From JAKZRT01 sp047518005 (GTDB taxonomy: Bacteria; Pseudomonadota; Alphaproteobacteria; Rhodobacterales; Rhodobacteraceae), in contig JAKZRT010000050.1 of NCBI GenBank assembly GCA_047518005.1, positions 1-40,957 of the forward strand: DNA of 40,957 nucleotides, in the 5' to 3' direction. Every line of letters starts with the position of its first letter. The first letter of the stretch is position 1. The translations under genes were made by a program, and so were the position numbers. This document shows positions 15,637-24,442 of this stretch, piece by piece. The notes under the pieces were generated by a model. It saw only the letters and a list, made by a program, of their open reading frames with translations. It ran no database searches and had not been told where the DNA came from.

Positions 15637-17252
15637 CCGGCGGCTCCGTCGCGCGCCAGCTTCCAGGTAATGGCATCGAGCAGGGCCTCGAACGAAGCGT
15701 CGACGATATTGGGCGACACGCCCACGGTGGACCAGCGCCGCCCTTGCCCGTCTTCGCTGTCGATGACAACGCGGGTCACGGCCTCGGTGCCGCCGCCGGT
15801 GATGCGCACCTTGAAATCGACCAGTCGCATGTCGTCGATCAGGCTCTGGTATTTGCCCAGATCTTTGCGGAGCGCGCGGGAAAGCGCATTGACCGGTCCC
15901 TGATCCGACCCGTCGGGGCCTTCGCTTTCGCTGACGCTCAGCATCCGCTGCCCATCGATCTTCACGACCACCACCGCTTCGGAAAGCGACACCATTTCGT
16001 TTCGCCTGTTGCGCCGGCGTTCGACGCTGACGCGGTAGCGCTTGACCTCGAAGAACTGCGGCAACAGGCCAAGCGCGCGGCGCGCCAGCAGCTCGAACGA
16101 GGCCTGCGCGGTGTCGTAGGAATATCCCCGGTCCTCGCGCTCTTTCACGTCGTCCAGAATGGCGGCCAGACGCGGGTCGGCCTTGTCGACGGTGATCCCG
16201 GCGTCCGAAAGGCGCTGGCGCAGGTTCGACTGACCGGCCTGGTTCGACATCGGAATGATGCGCGCGTTGCCGACCAGGCCGGGGTCGATATGCTCGTAGG
16301 TGGCGGGGTCTTTGACGATGGCGCTGGCGTGCAGGCCCGCCTTGTGGGCGAAAGCGCTGGCGCCGACGTAGGGGGCCGATTTGTCGGGCACCCGGTTGAG
16401 AATATCATCGAGCATCCGGCTAGTCCGGATCAGACCCTTCAGTGCGTCGGCCGTGACGCCGGTGTCAAACCGGCTGGCAAAGGGTTCCTTCAGCAAAAGC
16501 GTGGGGATCAGCGTGGTCAGGTTGGCGTTGCCACAGCGTTCGCCCAGCCCGTTCAGAGTGCCCTGGATCTGGCGCGCCCCCGCCTCGACGGCAGCCAGCG
16601 ACCCGGCGACGGCGTTGCCGGTGTCGTAGTGGGTGTGGATGCCGAGGTGGTCGCCGGGGATGCCTGCGGCGATGACTTGCGCCGTGATGGCCCCGATCTG
16701 GCCAGGCAGGGTGCCGCCGTTGGTGTCGCAGAGAACCACCCATCGCGCGCCCGCGTTATAGGCGGCGTGGGCGCAGGCAAGGGTGTAGTCGGGGTTGGCC
16801 TTGTAGCCGTCGAAGAAATGCTCGGCGTCAAAGAGCGCCTCGCGACCCTGGGCCACGATATGGGCGATGGATTGCGCGATGTTCTCGAGGTTGTCGTCGA
16901 GGCTGAGGCCCAGCGCTTTGGTGACGTGAAAATCATGGGTCTTGCCGACCAGACAGACGTGGGCGGTGCCCGCGTTCATCACCGCAGCCAGCACGTCGTC
17001 GTTCGCGGCCGACCGGCCCGCGCGCTTGGTCATTCCAAAGGCCGTCAGCTTGGCGCGGGTCTTTGGGGGGGAGGCGAAAAACTCGGAGTCGGTCGGGTTG
17101 GCCCCGGGCCAGCCGCCTTCGATATAGTCGACGCCGAGGGCATCGAGAGCCTGGGCGATCTGAACCTTCTCGGCGGTCGAGAACTGGACCCCTTGGGTCT
17201 GCTGGCCGTCGCGCAGGGTGGTGTCGAAGATCGAGAGGAATTCGCGGGTCAT
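15633..17252 (-). CDS. cimA: (R)-citramalate synthase
   Basis: CimA condenses pyruvate and acetyl-CoA to citramalate, the threonine-independent route into isoleucine. The 539-residue protein has the HMGL-like barrel (FDTTLRDGQQTQGVQF at the N-terminus, GIHTHYDTGNAVAGSLAAVEAGA, and QGTLNGLGERCGNANL) and a C-terminal LeuA regulatory domain at about 390-530, as in citramalate rather than homocitrate enzymes. Length is typical. A GAGGG site precedes the ATG. It heads a coupled operon with the small gene and the NDUFAF6-like gene. The related 2-isopropylmalate synthase is the alternative, but YIEGGWPGANPTD favours CimA. Confidence 0.93.
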   Translation of the reverse strand: MTREFLSIFDTTLRDGQQTQGVQFSTAEKVQIAQALDALGVDYIEGGWPGANPTDSEFFASPPKTRAKLTAFGMTKRAGRSAANDDVLAAVMNAGTAHVCLVGKTHDFHVTKALGLSLDDNLENIAQSIAHIVAQGREALFDAEHFFDGYKANPDYTLACAHAAYNAGARWVVLCDTNGGTLPGQIGAITAQVIAAGIPGDHLGIHTHYDTGNAVAGSLAAVEAGARQIQGTLNGLGERCGNANLTTLIPTLLLKEPFASRFDTGVTADALKGLIRTSRMLDDILNRVPDKSAPYVGASAFAHKAGLHASAIVKDPATYEHIDPGLVGNARIIPMSNQAGQSNLRQRLSDAGITVDKADPRLAAILDDVKEREDRGYSYDTAQASFELLARRALGLLPQFFEVKRYRVSVERRRNRRNEMVSLSEAVVVVKIDGQRMLSVSESEGPDGSDQGPVNALSRALRKDLGKYQSLIDDMRLVDFKVRITGGGTEAVTRVVIDSEDGQGRRWSTVGVSPNIVDASFEALLDAITWKLARDGAAG

Positions 17253-17387
17253 GGGTGCGCCCTCGGGCAGGGTTTCAAGGTTGAAACCTGTGTTAAACTG
17301 TTGTTTTCGTTAGATAAGACGTGTGGGAGCATTACTTGATCGTGCCCAATTGAGCGAGGTTGCAACCCGGTCTTTGGCCCGCACCGT

Positions 17388-17454
17388 GGCCCCGGACCTG
17401 ATCCGGGGCCTTCTGAGGCGACTGCGGGTAGAGGTCCCGGATCAAGTCCGGGAC
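17388..17454. repeat. Paired REP-like palindromes (GGCCCCGGA / GTCCCGGA type)
   Basis: Two perfect hairpins lie in tandem between cimA and cysS. GGCCCCGGA/TCCGGGGCC (17388-17396 and 17402-17410) has a 5-nt loop; GTCCCGGA/TCCGGGAC (17434-17441 and 17447-17454) has loop TCAAG. A related, more degraded pair lies at 24353-24412. The paired palindrome with a short spacer matches a dispersed alphaproteobacterial repeat class seen in intergenic DNA. Confidence 0.7.
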
Positions 17455-17475
17455 GTGGATTGTGTTGGGGGCGCG

Positions 17476-18897
17476 TCATGGTTTGAGGGCTTCTAGTTTG
17501 GCCAGAGTACACGAGGCTCCAACTTTCCAAGAAGTTCCTTCCTTGGTGTCTTCCAAGGATATCCCAGCTGACGTTAGAGAGTTCCGAATCTCGTCAGCAG
17601 TTGTGAAATCACCACTAGATTTCGCTTCTTTTCTTTTGGCCAACAAATTCATTACTTTGAGTGCATGAGCGTTCTCAATTTTCACTTCAGCGCCTGCCTG
17701 GTACACAATTCCAAATCCATGCAACTGCGTAGTTTGTTGTCCCCAACGCCAGCTGCCCATTTCTTCGGTTAGCAAACCAAGAATACGCGCCGATGCAGCG
17801 AGACCGCGAAAATCCCCGACAGTGAATAGGTTGTGAAGCACCGATATTGCAGCGGGAGTGTTTAAATCATTTGACAGAGCAGAAATTACTTCCGAGTGCG
17901 GCTCGACTTCATTTGAATCCTTCAAGAATGCGCGCCATCGTTTCAGCGTCGCCTCTGCCTCTTCCCGCTTCCGCTCGGTCCAATCCATCGGTTTGCGGTA
18001 ATGCGTGCTGAGCATCACAAAGCGGATCACCTCGCCCGGGACGCCATCATCCAGCAAATCGCGTACGGTGAAGAAGTTGCCCAAGGACTTGGACATTTTC
18101 TTGCCCTCGACCTGAAGCATCTCGTTGTGCATCCAGATATTCGCAAACCCGTGGCCCATGCAGCGCGACTGGGCGATTTCGTTTTCGTGGTGCGGGAAGG
18201 TCAGGTCGTTGCCGCCGCCGTGGATGTCGAAACTTGTCCCCAACAACTCGCCCGCCATTGCCGAGCATTCGATGTGCCAGCCGGGGCGGCCATAACCCCA
18301 GGGCGATTCCCACCCCGGCAGGTCGCCCGTGGACGGCTTCCACAGCACAAAATCCATCGGGTCCTCTTTGTAGGGTGCCACCTCGACCCGCGCGCCGGCG
18401 ATCATGTCGTCGACCGACCGGCCCGACAAAGCGCCGTAATCGGCGTAAGACCGCACGCGGAAGAGCACGTGGCCCTCGGCCTCGTAAGCGTGCCTCTTTT
18501 CGATCAGCGCCGCGATCATCGACTTCATCTGTTCCACGTATTCAGTGGCCCGAGGCGTATGGGTTGGCGTCAGGTTTCCGAGCTCTGCCATATCTTCCAG
18601 ATACCAGGCCGCAGTCTGGTCGGTGATGTCGCGGATCGATCGGCCTTCTTCAGCCGCGCGCGCGTTAATCTTGTCGTCTATGTCGGTGATATTGCGCACA
18701 TAAGTGACGTGGTCCGCGCCATATTCATGGCGCAGCAGCCGGTAGAGCACGTCAAACACCACCGCCGGACGCGCGTTGCCCAGGTGCGCGCGTTCATAGA
18801 CCGTCGGCCCGCAGACATACATCCGCACGTTTTCCGGATCGATCGGTTCCAACGGAACCTTCGAGCGGGTCGCAGTGTTATAGAGCCTGATGCCCAT
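17476..18897 (-). CDS. cysS: Cysteinyl-tRNA synthetase
   Basis: CysRS charges tRNA-Cys. The 473-residue class I enzyme has the HIGH-type motif in YERAHLGNARP, a zinc Cys in YVCGPT, the second zinc region GRPGWHIECSAM, HGGGNDLTFPHHENE, and KMSKS in GKKMSKSLGN. The ATG at 18897 follows CGAGGA. The last third (residues about 320-473, DALR region and tail) has markedly lower GC: a hand count gives 47% over 17521-17940, against about 65% in a sampled line upstream at 18241-18300. The reading frame is intact and the tail still looks like CysRS, suggesting recombination from a lower-GC donor. Confidence 0.96.
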   Translation of the reverse strand: MGIRLYNTATRSKVPLEPIDPENVRMYVCGPTVYERAHLGNARPAVVFDVLYRLLRHEYGADHVTYVRNITDIDDKINARAAEEGRSIRDITDQTAAWYLEDMAELGNLTPTHTPRATEYVEQMKSMIAALIEKRHAYEAEGHVLFRVRSYADYGALSGRSVDDMIAGARVEVAPYKEDPMDFVLWKPSTGDLPGWESPWGYGRPGWHIECSAMAGELLGTSFDIHGGGNDLTFPHHENEIAQSRCMGHGFANIWMHNEMLQVEGKKMSKSLGNFFTVRDLLDDGVPGEVIRFVMLSTHYRKPMDWTERKREEAEATLKRWRAFLKDSNEVEPHSEVISALSNDLNTPAAISVLHNLFTVGDFRGLAASARILGLLTEEMGSWRWGQQTTQLHGFGIVYQAGAEVKIENAHALKVMNLLAKRKEAKSSGDFTTADEIRNSLTSAGISLEDTKEGTSWKVGASCTLAKLEALKP

Positions 18898-19125
18898 GTC
18901 CAATCCTCGCGCGGCTGGCCTCGCGGCGGGCTTATCAACTGAAGATGGTGAAGAAAACCAGTGAAGACCCGCCTGACGATGTCAGCAGGTAATGCAAATC
19001 GAGATGATGATCGCGGTGGTTTTCATGGGGGGCCTTTTAGCGCACGGTGCCTGGGTTGCCAAGCGCCTTGCGAATCCCGCCGGTGCGTGATGGCCTGGAC
19101 GCCACACGCGCAAGGAGCGGCATTC

Positions 19126-20295
19126 ATGCAGGTGTCAAAAAGGCTGGCCAACCTCAATCAGTGCGGCGACGATGGCTGGGGGCTGTTTTACCGGGCGCGC
19201 GCGATGGTCGCGGCGGGTGAAGCGGTCACCGAGCTGACCATCGGCGAGCACGATATCCGCACCGATCCGGCGATACTGGATGCGATGCACGCCGCGGCGC
19301 GTGGCGGGCACACCGGGTATGCCCTGGTGCCAGGCGTGGCGGGCCTGCGCGATGCGGTGGCGGCGCGGATCGAGGACCGCACCGGCGTCGCCACCGCGCG
19401 CGACAACATCCTGCTCACCGCCGGCGGTCAGGCGGCGCTTTTTGCCGCCCATGTTGCGACCTGCGACCCCGGCGACCGGGCGCTTTTTATCGACCCCTTT
19501 TACGCCACCTATCCGGGCACGATCCGGGGTGCCGGGGCCATAGCGGTGCCGGTTCAGGCGCGGTCGCGCGACGGGTTTCAGCCGCGCGCCGAAGCCATCG
19601 CGGCGCAGGCGGGGGGTGCGCGGTCGCTGCTGGTCAATTCGCCGAACAATCCGACCGGCGGGGTCTACAGCCGCGCCACCATGGACGGCATCGCGCGCGT
19701 GGCCCGCGACCACGACCTGTGGCTGATCTCGGACGAGGTTTACGACACGCAGGTCTGGGACGGCACCCATATCTCGGCCCGCACCCTGCCGGACATGGCC
19801 GAGCGGACGCTGGTGATCGGGTCGATGTCCAAAAGCCATGCCATGACCGGCAGCCGTGTGGGCTGGATCGCCGGTCCGGTGGACATGATCGCCTATCTGA
19901 TCGGCCTTTCGACCTGCACCAACTATGGCGTCGCCGGGTTCGTGCAGGATGGAGCGCTGTTTGCGCTGAACCAGGGCGCGGCGCTGGAAAGCGCGGTCGC
20001 GGCCCCGTTTCGCCGCCGCCGCGACGCCGCGATGGCGCTGATCGCGGATCAGAACGTGGTGCGCGCGCTGCCGCCAATGGGCGCGATGTATCTGATGCTG
20101 GACGTCCGGGCGACCGGACTGACCGGCAAGGAATTTGCAGCCCGATTGCTGGACGATCACCGGATCGCGGTGATGCCGGGAGAGAGTTTCGGGCAGGCCG
20201 CCGCCGGTCACGTTCGGGTGGCGATGACGATTGCCGACGATCGGTTTCTCGGTGCGCTCAAGACCCTGCTCGAGTTTGCCGGAGCGATGCCATGA
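19126..20295 (+). CDS. PLP-dependent class I/II aminotransferase
   Basis: A 389-residue fold-type I aminotransferase. Visible are LTAGGQAALF near 97-106, NSPNNPTGG at 171-179, SDEVYDTQVW from 202, the PLP lysine K236 in SMSKSHAMTGSRVGW, and the C-terminal Arg region (HVRVAMTIAD). It resembles aspartate/aromatic-type transaminases; the substrate is not evident. The frame extends 55 codons upstream, but the ATG at 19126 has AAGGAG at proper spacing. Its stop overlaps the ATG of the next gene by 4 nt. It is the first gene of an accessory enzyme block. Confidence 0.92.
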   Translation: MQVSKRLANLNQCGDDGWGLFYRARAMVAAGEAVTELTIGEHDIRTDPAILDAMHAAARGGHTGYALVPGVAGLRDAVAARIEDRTGVATARDNILLTAGGQAALFAAHVATCDPGDRALFIDPFYATYPGTIRGAGAIAVPVQARSRDGFQPRAEAIAAQAGGARSLLVNSPNNPTGGVYSRATMDGIARVARDHDLWLISDEVYDTQVWDGTHISARTLPDMAERTLVIGSMSKSHAMTGSRVGWIAGPVDMIAYLIGLSTCTNYGVAGFVQDGALFALNQGAALESAVAAPFRRRRDAAMALIADQNVVRALPPMGAMYLMLDVRATGLTGKEFAARLLDDHRIAVMPGESFGQAAAGHVRVAMTIADDRFLGALKTLLEFAGAMP

Positions 20296-21122
20296 CCCAC
20301 GACATCGGCGCCCGGTTTCGCGCCCTGCACCGCCCCGGCGACCCGTTTGTTCTGGCCAATGTCCACGACGCCGGCCTGGCACGGCTGATGGCCGGGCTGG
20401 GGGCGCAGGCCATCGCCACATCGTCGGCGGCGCATGCCGTCACGCTGGGGCGGCCGGACATGGGGCACGTGACCCGCGACGAAGCGCTGGCGCACGCGCA
20501 AAGCCTGGTCGCGGCCGTCAACCTTCCGGTTTCGGGCGATTTTGAGAACGGCTATGGCGCTGCGCCCGAGACCGTTGCCCGGACCGTGCAGCTGTCGGCC
20601 GAAGTCGGGCTGGCAGGGATTTCGATAGAGGACACCGACATGCCGGGGGACGCGGCCTATGGCTTTGATCTGGCGGTCGAGCGCATTCGCGCGGCGGCTT
20701 CGGCGGCCCGCGCCCTGCCGCGTGATTTCGTCCTGCTGGCGCGCGCCGATGGGGTGATGAACGGCACCTACGACATGGCCGAGGCGCTGGCCCGCATTCG
20801 CGCCTTTGACGCCGCCGGGGCCGATTGCCTTTACGTGCCGATGCCGCCGTCGATGGAAGACCTGGCCCGGGTCTGTCAGGCCACGAAAACGCCGGTGAAC
20901 GCCATCGCGGCGGGCGGTTTCACAACAGTGAGCCGGGCCCGGTTCGCGGCCGCCGGTGTGGCCCGCATTTCCTATGGCTCGGCGCTGGCCCGCGCCATGC
21001 AGTCGGCGGCCTACGCAGCGGGCAAGGCGATGTTCGGCGCGGGCGATTTCTCGGCCCTTGCGCCAGGCGTGCCCGGCAAGATCATCGACGGGCTTGCGTT
21101 CGGCGGGGCCGGTTCGGGCTGA
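20292..21122 (+). CDS. Isocitrate lyase / phosphoenolpyruvate mutase family protein
   Basis: A 276-residue TIM-barrel of the PEP mutase/isocitrate lyase superfamily. Motifs are VLANVHDAGLARL near 20-32, the metal-site equivalent DFENGYG at 83-89, SIEDTDMPGD at 111-120, LLARADG and AGADCLYVPMP. The KKCGH signature of true isocitrate lyase is absent. Members of this short subfamily cleave or decarboxylate small 2-oxo or hydroxy acids, but most are uncharacterised. The ATG overlaps the aminotransferase stop, so co-translation is likely. Confidence 0.9.
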   Translation: MTHDIGARFRALHRPGDPFVLANVHDAGLARLMAGLGAQAIATSSAAHAVTLGRPDMGHVTRDEALAHAQSLVAAVNLPVSGDFENGYGAAPETVARTVQLSAEVGLAGISIEDTDMPGDAAYGFDLAVERIRAAASAARALPRDFVLLARADGVMNGTYDMAEALARIRAFDAAGADCLYVPMPPSMEDLARVCQATKTPVNAIAAGGFTTVSRARFAAAGVARISYGSALARAMQSAAYAAGKAMFGAGDFSALAPGVPGKIIDGLAFGGAGSG

Positions 21123-21178
21123 CCGCGCAGCCCGATGGCATCTTGCGCGGCGGCGGGCCGCGTGAGCAAATGCGGGCC

Positions 21179-22582
21179 ATGGACCACGACGATTTGAACC
21201 GGCTTTCCAAACGCGCCGCCGACTGGGCGCGCGATTATCAAGCTGGACTGCGGCAGAGGCCAGTCCGGGCTCGATCAGCGCCGGGAGCAGTTGCCGGTGT
21301 TTTGCCCGCCGCACCGCCGGAGATAGCTGAGGAACCTGACGTAATTTTTGGGGATTTCGAGGCGCTGGTGCCGGACGCGATGACCCATTGGCAACATCCC
21401 CGGTTTTTTGCCTATTTCAACACCGATGCGTCGCCAGCGTCGATGCTGGCCGAACAACTGGCCAACGCCATGGCAGTCAACGCGATGCTCTGGCAGACCT
21501 CGCCAGCGGCCACCGAGATCGAAGAGGTGATGATCCAGTGGCTGCGGCAGGCGTTTGGGTTGCGCGATGGGTTCACGGGAACCCTGCACGGCAGTGCCAC
21601 CGAGGCGACCCTGAGCGCGGTTCTGACCATGCGCGAAAACGCGCTGGATTGGGCGGGGCTGGATGCGGGGCTTTGCGGCGGGCCTCGGTTGCGCATCTAT
21701 GCCAGTGCCGAGACCCATTCATCGGTCGACAAGGCGGTAAGGGTCTCGGGGATTGGCCAGAGCAATCTGGTCAAAGTTCCCACGCGCGATGATTTCGGCA
21801 TGGACCCACGGGCGCTTGACGCCGCCATCCGCGCCGATCTGGGCGCGGGCCACCGGCCTGCGGGAGTGGTGCTGTGTTCGGGCGGCACGTCGATCGGCGC
21901 GATGGACCCGATCGCCGCGTGTATCGCGGTGGCCAAAACCCATGACCTGACGACCCATGTCGATGCGGCCTGGGCGGGTAATTTCATGATTGCACCGGAA
22001 TTCAGGCACTTGTGGGACGGCGTTGACGCGGCCGACAGCATCGTTGTGAACCCCTACAAAGGCCTGGGCATCCAGTTCGACGGTGCAGTTCAGTTTCTGG
22101 CAGATCCCGCCCCGCAGGTGCGCACCCTGGGAATGCACCCCGAATACCTGCGTACGCTTGGCCAGGACGGAAGCGTCACTGATTTCAACGACTGGACGGT
22201 GCCATTGGGCCGCCGGTTCCGCGCCCTGAAAATCTGGTTCGTGCTGCGCGCCTATGGGCTGGAGGGGTTGCGCGAACGCAAGCGAAACCATGTTGCGTGG
22301 GCGGGCGAACTGGCCGAAATGATCCGCGCCTTGCCCGGTTTCGATATCACGACCGAGCCGGTGCTGGGGCTTTTCAGTTTTTCCCGCGGCAACGACGCGG
22401 CGACCGAGGCCCTGCTGGAACGCGTCAACGACGACGGACGGGTCTATCTGACCCAGACGCGGACTGGGGGACGGTTTGTAATTCGCGTGGCTGTGGGCCA
22501 ATTCGACTGCACCCGCGACGATGTGATGTGCGTGGCGCAGGTTCTGCGCGATCTGGCGGATGGTCAGAAAACGACGCGCTGA
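21179..22582 (+). CDS. Group II PLP-dependent amino acid decarboxylase
   Basis: A 467-residue protein like aromatic-L-amino-acid decarboxylases. Motifs: MTHWQHPRFFAYF near 68-80, LHGSATEA at 136-143, the PLP-stacking H180 in SAETHSS, D262 in HVDAAWAG, and Schiff-base K294 in NPYKGLGIQFD. The usual NPHKW around the lysine reads NPYKG, so the pocket differs from classic AADC. A candidate catalytic Tyr loop is not certain. ATGs at 21170 and 21179 are both possible; neither has a strong ribosome site. The gap to the upstream gene is 56 bp. The substrate is unknown. Confidence 0.9.
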   Translation: MDHDDLNRLSKRAADWARDYQAGLRQRPVRARSAPGAVAGVLPAAPPEIAEEPDVIFGDFEALVPDAMTHWQHPRFFAYFNTDASPASMLAEQLANAMAVNAMLWQTSPAATEIEEVMIQWLRQAFGLRDGFTGTLHGSATEATLSAVLTMRENALDWAGLDAGLCGGPRLRIYASAETHSSVDKAVRVSGIGQSNLVKVPTRDDFGMDPRALDAAIRADLGAGHRPAGVVLCSGGTSIGAMDPIAACIAVAKTHDLTTHVDAAWAGNFMIAPEFRHLWDGVDAADSIVVNPYKGLGIQFDGAVQFLADPAPQVRTLGMHPEYLRTLGQDGSVTDFNDWTVPLGRRFRALKIWFVLRAYGLEGLRERKRNHVAWAGELAEMIRALPGFDITTEPVLGLFSFSRGNDAATEALLERVNDDGRVYLTQTRTGGRFVIRVAVGQFDCTRDDVMCVAQVLRDLADGQKTTR

Positions 22583-22776
22583 CGCAAACGGAACAGACTT
22601 GGCGCGTACGAGGTCAAGGAATGGCGGCGATGCAAATGGCAAGCGACAGCTCGGATTGGAAATTGCGGCTGGTGGTGCTGACCATCGGCGCAAACCGTGG
22701 TCGCGCGGCGCGGGGGCGCCCGCACCCGGCCTGACCGCCCTGCCCTGATCGCCCTTTGAAAAAAACGAGCTGACGC

Positions 22777-24321
22777 ATGACCGACACCCCCAACCGCCGC
22801 CGATCCGGAGGCCGCGCCGCCCGCCATGCGCTGCGCTCGGCACCGCTGGCCGAAGATGTCCGCCCCTTGAACCCCGGCCTGGAAGGCGGGCGCTATGAAC
22901 CGCTGACCAAGGCGCAGGTCCTGCGCATCCACCGCACCGCGCTGACCGCGCTGGAGGAAATTGGCCTGGCCGACGCGCCGCCAAGCGGGGTCGAGATTCT
23001 GACCGGCGCGGGCGCGGTTCTGGGCGACGACGGCCGGATTCGGTTTCCCCGGGCGCTGATCGAGGACATGCTGGCCAAAGCGGCGCGCGACATCACCCTG
23101 ATGGCGCGCGACCCCGCCCATGACATGACGCTTTCGGGAACCCGGACTTATTACGGAACCGCGGGTGCAGCCGTTCACGTTGTTGACGTTCAAAACAACG
23201 ACTATCGCGACAGCACGGTGCAGGATCTGTTCGACGCGGCGCGGATCGCCGATCAACTGGATAATGTTCATTTCGTGCAGCGACCGATGGTCTGCCGCGA
23301 CATAGCGGACAACTTTGAGATGGATCTGAACACGATTTATGCCATCGTGTCGGGGACCACAAAGCACATCGGCACCAGCTTTACAGAACCCGAGTTCGTG
23401 CCGGGATGCATTGAGCTTTTGCACATGATCGCCGGTGGCGAGGATAAATGGCGGGCGCGCCCGTTCATGTCGGTTTCCAACTGTTTCGTGGTCCCGCCGA
23501 TGAAGTTTGCCACCGAAGCCTGCCTGTCGCTGGAGCAAAGCGTGCGGGGCGGGATACCGATCTTGCTGCTCAGCGCCGGCATGTCAGGGGCGACGGCGCC
23601 AGCGCCGCTGGCAGGCGCGATCGTGCAGGCGGTTGCCGAGTGCCTGGCCGGGCTGGTCTATGTGAACGCGATCCAACCGGGGGCGCGCGCGATCTTCGGG
23701 ACCTGGCCATTCGTGGTCGATCTGCGGACCGGTGCGATGTCAATCGGGTCGGGCGAGCAGGCCTTGCTGACTTCGGCCTGCGCGCAGATGCACCGATTCT
23801 ATAACCTGCCCGGAGGCGCGCCGGCGGGGGCCGTGGATTCGAAACTGCCCGATATGCAGGCTGGCTGGGAAGCGATGTGTTCCAGCGTCATGGCCGGGCT
23901 TTCGGGGCTGAACCTGATCTATGAGGCGGCGGGGATGCACGCGTCGCTGTTGGGGTTCTGTCACGAATCTCTGATTCTAGCCGATGACCTGCTGGGGCAG
24001 GCGCAGCGTTGTGTGAAAGGGATTGAAGTCACCGACGACACCCTGGCGCTTGAGGAAATGCGCAGCGTTTGCCTGAGCGGTCCGGGGCATTATCTGGGAT
24101 CCGATCAGACGCTGGCGCGCATGGAAACCGATTATGTCTATCCCGCACTCGGCGACCGCACCAGCCCCAAGGAATGGGTCGAATTGGAAAAACCCGATCT
24201 GATCGCGAAGGCAACGGCGCGCAAGAACGAGATACTGGCGACCCGGTCGCGCGCCGTCCTGCCGCCTGATCTGGATGCGAAAATTCGTGCGGCGTTCAAC
24301 ATCCATCTGCCGAAACATTAG
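22777..24321 (+). CDS. Trimethylamine methyltransferase (MttB) family protein, non-pyrrolysine type, copy 2
   Basis: A 514-residue MttB-superfamily protein. It shares the SGGRAAR basic start and the LTKAQVLRIHRTALTALEEIGLADAP segment with the protein at 7163-8713, but is only distantly similar beyond that. Other segments are FVVPPMKFATEACLSLEQSV, the glycine-rich LLSAGMSGATAPAPLAGA, and NLIYEAAGMHASLLGFCHESL. No internal TAG is present. It lies 194 bp after the decarboxylase on the same strand and may belong to the same unit or have its own promoter. No corrinoid protein gene is nearby. The ribosome site is weak. Confidence 0.9.
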   Translation: MTDTPNRRRSGGRAARHALRSAPLAEDVRPLNPGLEGGRYEPLTKAQVLRIHRTALTALEEIGLADAPPSGVEILTGAGAVLGDDGRIRFPRALIEDMLAKAARDITLMARDPAHDMTLSGTRTYYGTAGAAVHVVDVQNNDYRDSTVQDLFDAARIADQLDNVHFVQRPMVCRDIADNFEMDLNTIYAIVSGTTKHIGTSFTEPEFVPGCIELLHMIAGGEDKWRARPFMSVSNCFVVPPMKFATEACLSLEQSVRGGIPILLLSAGMSGATAPAPLAGAIVQAVAECLAGLVYVNAIQPGARAIFGTWPFVVDLRTGAMSIGSGEQALLTSACAQMHRFYNLPGGAPAGAVDSKLPDMQAGWEAMCSSVMAGLSGLNLIYEAAGMHASLLGFCHESLILADDLLGQAQRCVKGIEVTDDTLALEEMRSVCLSGPGHYLGSDQTLARMETDYVYPALGDRTSPKEWVELEKPDLIAKATARKNEILATRSRAVLPPDLDAKIRAAFNIHLPKH

Positions 24322-24352
24322 GGGCGGTTTGCACCTGATGCGCATCCCCCCA

Positions 24353-24412
24353 TCCCAAGCTTGACCCGGGACCTAATGCGCTAGAAGCGAGGCCCCGGAT
24401 CAGGTCCGAGGC
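24353..24412. repeat. REP-like palindrome pair, degraded copy
   Basis: Two hairpin-like units lie between the convergent MttB-family and ABC-F genes: TCCCAAGCTTGACCCGGGA at about 24353-24371, and GGCCCCGGATCAGGTCCGAGGC at 24391-24412. They share the CCCGGATCAxGTCC core with 17388-17454. A convergent intergenic site is typical for such repeats. Confidence 0.6.
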
Positions 24413-24442
24413 GCGATCGGCGCGGATGAGACGCAAACCGAT

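Noticed and set aside
15744..17339. 531-codon plus-strand frame opposite cimA
   Set aside because: It mirrors cimA, which has complete family motifs.
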